Source: an uncultured Thiotrichaceae bacterium (GTDB lineage Bacteria; Pseudomonadota; Gammaproteobacteria; Thiotrichales; Thiotrichaceae). Taken from it: 13,662 nt of DNA. Shown here one piece after another: positions 12,830 to 13,662 of the stretch. The stretch spans positions 1-13,662 of the forward strand of contig CALHAO010000054.1 of assembly GCA_937931765.1 (NCBI GenBank), read 5' to 3'. Position 1 is the first letter of the stretch. The number at the start of each line of letters is the position of its first letter. The notes under the pieces are model-generated. The model did not search any database. It saw only the letters and a program-made list of their open reading frames with translations, and was not told the origin of the DNA. Made by a program: the position numbers and the translations under genes.

Positions 12830-13662
12830 ATGAAATGTAATGCTGCTGTGGCGTGGGAACCTAAGAAGCCCCTATCGATTGAACGAGTTGAAGTAGCTGG
12901 CCCTCGTGAAGGCGAAGTCTTGCTGAAAGTCATTGCCTCCGGCGTTTGCCATACCGATGCATTCACATTATCCGGTGATGACCCTGAAGGTGTTTTCCCT
13001 GCCATTCTGGGCCATGAAGGTGGCTGTGAAGTGGTGGAATGCGGGCCGGGCGTGAAAGACCTGAAGCCGGGCGATCATGTTATCCCGCTGTACATTGCCG
13101 AGTGTGGTGATTGTGAGTACTGCCACTCGACCAAAAGTAATCTATGTCAAACCATCGCCGGTACCATCTGGACAGGTTATATGCCGGACGGAACACGCCG
13201 TTTCTCACAAGGTGGCAAGGATATTTACCACTACATGGGCTGCTCGACATTCTCGGAATACACCGTGGTTCCGGAAATTGCGCTGGCTAAAATCAATAAA
13301 GCAGCACCACTGGATAAAGTTTGCCTGCTGGGTTGTGGCGTCACAACCGGCATCGGCGCAGTTATGAACACGGCGAAAGTAGAAGCCGGTTCAACAGTAG
13401 CTGTATTTGGCCTCGGTGGCATCGGCCTGTCTTGTATTCAGGGCGCGGTGATGGCTAAAGCTGAACGCATTATCGCTATCGATATTAACCCTGATAAATT
13501 TGAATTTGCTAAACAGTTAGGCGCTACTGACTTCGTTAACCCGAAAGACATCGACGGCTCATTCGTTGAGTACATGCAGGACACTTATAACGGTGGCCCG
13601 GATTATTCATTTGAATGTATTGGTAATACCCACGTGATGCGTGATGCACTGGAATGTACGCA
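12830..13662 (+). CDS. Class III alcohol dehydrogenase / S-(hydroxymethyl)glutathione dehydrogenase, N-terminal 277 residues (3' end outside window)
   Basis: This zinc enzyme oxidises the glutathione-formaldehyde adduct with NAD+, the first enzymatic step of glutathione-dependent formaldehyde detoxification. It can also reduce S-nitrosoglutathione. The frame is open to the window end; family members have about 370 residues, so about 75% is present. Catalytic zinc ligands are Cys40 (GVCHTD), His62 (LGHEGG) and Cys169 (LLGCGVTTG). The structural zinc cysteines are 92, 95, 98 and 106 (ECGDCEYCHSTKSNLC). The NAD fold has FGLGGIGL (193-200) and Asp218 (IAIDIN). MPDGT and YHYMGCSTFSEYTVV are class III hallmarks. 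The ATG has GGAGG 7 bases upstream. The loop after Cys106 reads TIAGTIWTGYMPDGT and lacks the Arg expected there, so the exact thiol substrate should be treated with some care. Names used for the family include adhC and frmA. Confidence 0.93.
   Translation, partial: MKCNAAVAWEPKKPLSIERVEVAGPREGEVLLKVIASGVCHTDAFTLSGDDPEGVFPAILGHEGGCEVVECGPGVKDLKPGDHVIPLYIAECGDCEYCHSTKSNLCQTIAGTIWTGYMPDGTRRFSQGGKDIYHYMGCSTFSEYTVVPEIALAKINKAAPLDKVCLLGCGVTTGIGAVMNTAKVEAGSTVAVFGLGGIGLSCIQGAVMAKAERIIAIDINPDKFEFAKQLGATDFVNPKDIDGSFVEYMQDTYNGGPDYSFECIGNTHVMRDALECT

Noticed and set aside
1..13662. CRISPR arrays, tRNA or rRNA genes, insertion sequences
   Set aside because: I saw no regularly spaced repeats, no cloverleaf or CCA-ended tRNA-like segment, no rRNA motifs and no transposase-like reading frames.

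Overview
The window looks like chromosomal DNA of a gammaproteobacterium. The evidence is a complete atp operon in the order I-B-E-F-H-A-G-D-C, followed by an AlgZ/AlgR-type two-component pair beside argH, an arrangement known from Pseudomonas and relatives. The AT-rich spacers and a XisI-type gene at the left edge would fit a sulfur-oxidising or methylotrophic lineage (Thiotrichales-like), but that placement is only a guess.

Left edge (1-1290). The C-terminal 56 codons of a XisI-family protein run rightward into the window. They face two small leftward genes of unknown function: a soluble 126-residue protein, and a predicted lipoprotein of about 183 residues. A strong hairpin terminator at 1258-1286 separates these from the ATP synthase operon.

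ATP synthase (1310-8402, minus strand). Nine genes are tightly packed, with spacers of 10 to 90 bases. They lie behind a near-consensus sigma70 promoter at 8374-8402. The order in transcription is atpI, atpB (GTG start), atpE, atpF (GTG start), atpH, atpA, atpG, atpD, atpC. All catalytic and proton-path residues that I checked are present. Together they build the F1Fo enzyme that couples proton flow to ATP synthesis.

Middle (8403-11239). A periplasmic thioredoxin-fold protein is divergent from atpI. It converges on a leftward algZ-algR-like sensor kinase and LytTR response-regulator pair, with a GC-rich hairpin between the converging ends. The kinase is divergent from argH across an AT-rich 221-base spacer.

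Right edge (11240-13662). The genes here are argH (argininosuccinate lyase, last step of arginine synthesis) and then the first 277 codons of a class III alcohol dehydrogenase (S-(hydroxymethyl)glutathione dehydrogenase, formaldehyde detoxification), which runs off the window. A long inverted repeat sits over the predicted -10 element of the dehydrogenase promoter and looks like an operator.

Most of the window is core metabolism, and I see no clear new multi-gene system. The best leads are the inverted repeat at 12741-12783, an apparent loss of the class III anion-pocket arginine in the dehydrogenase, and the unexplained xisI / small-gene cluster at the left edge.
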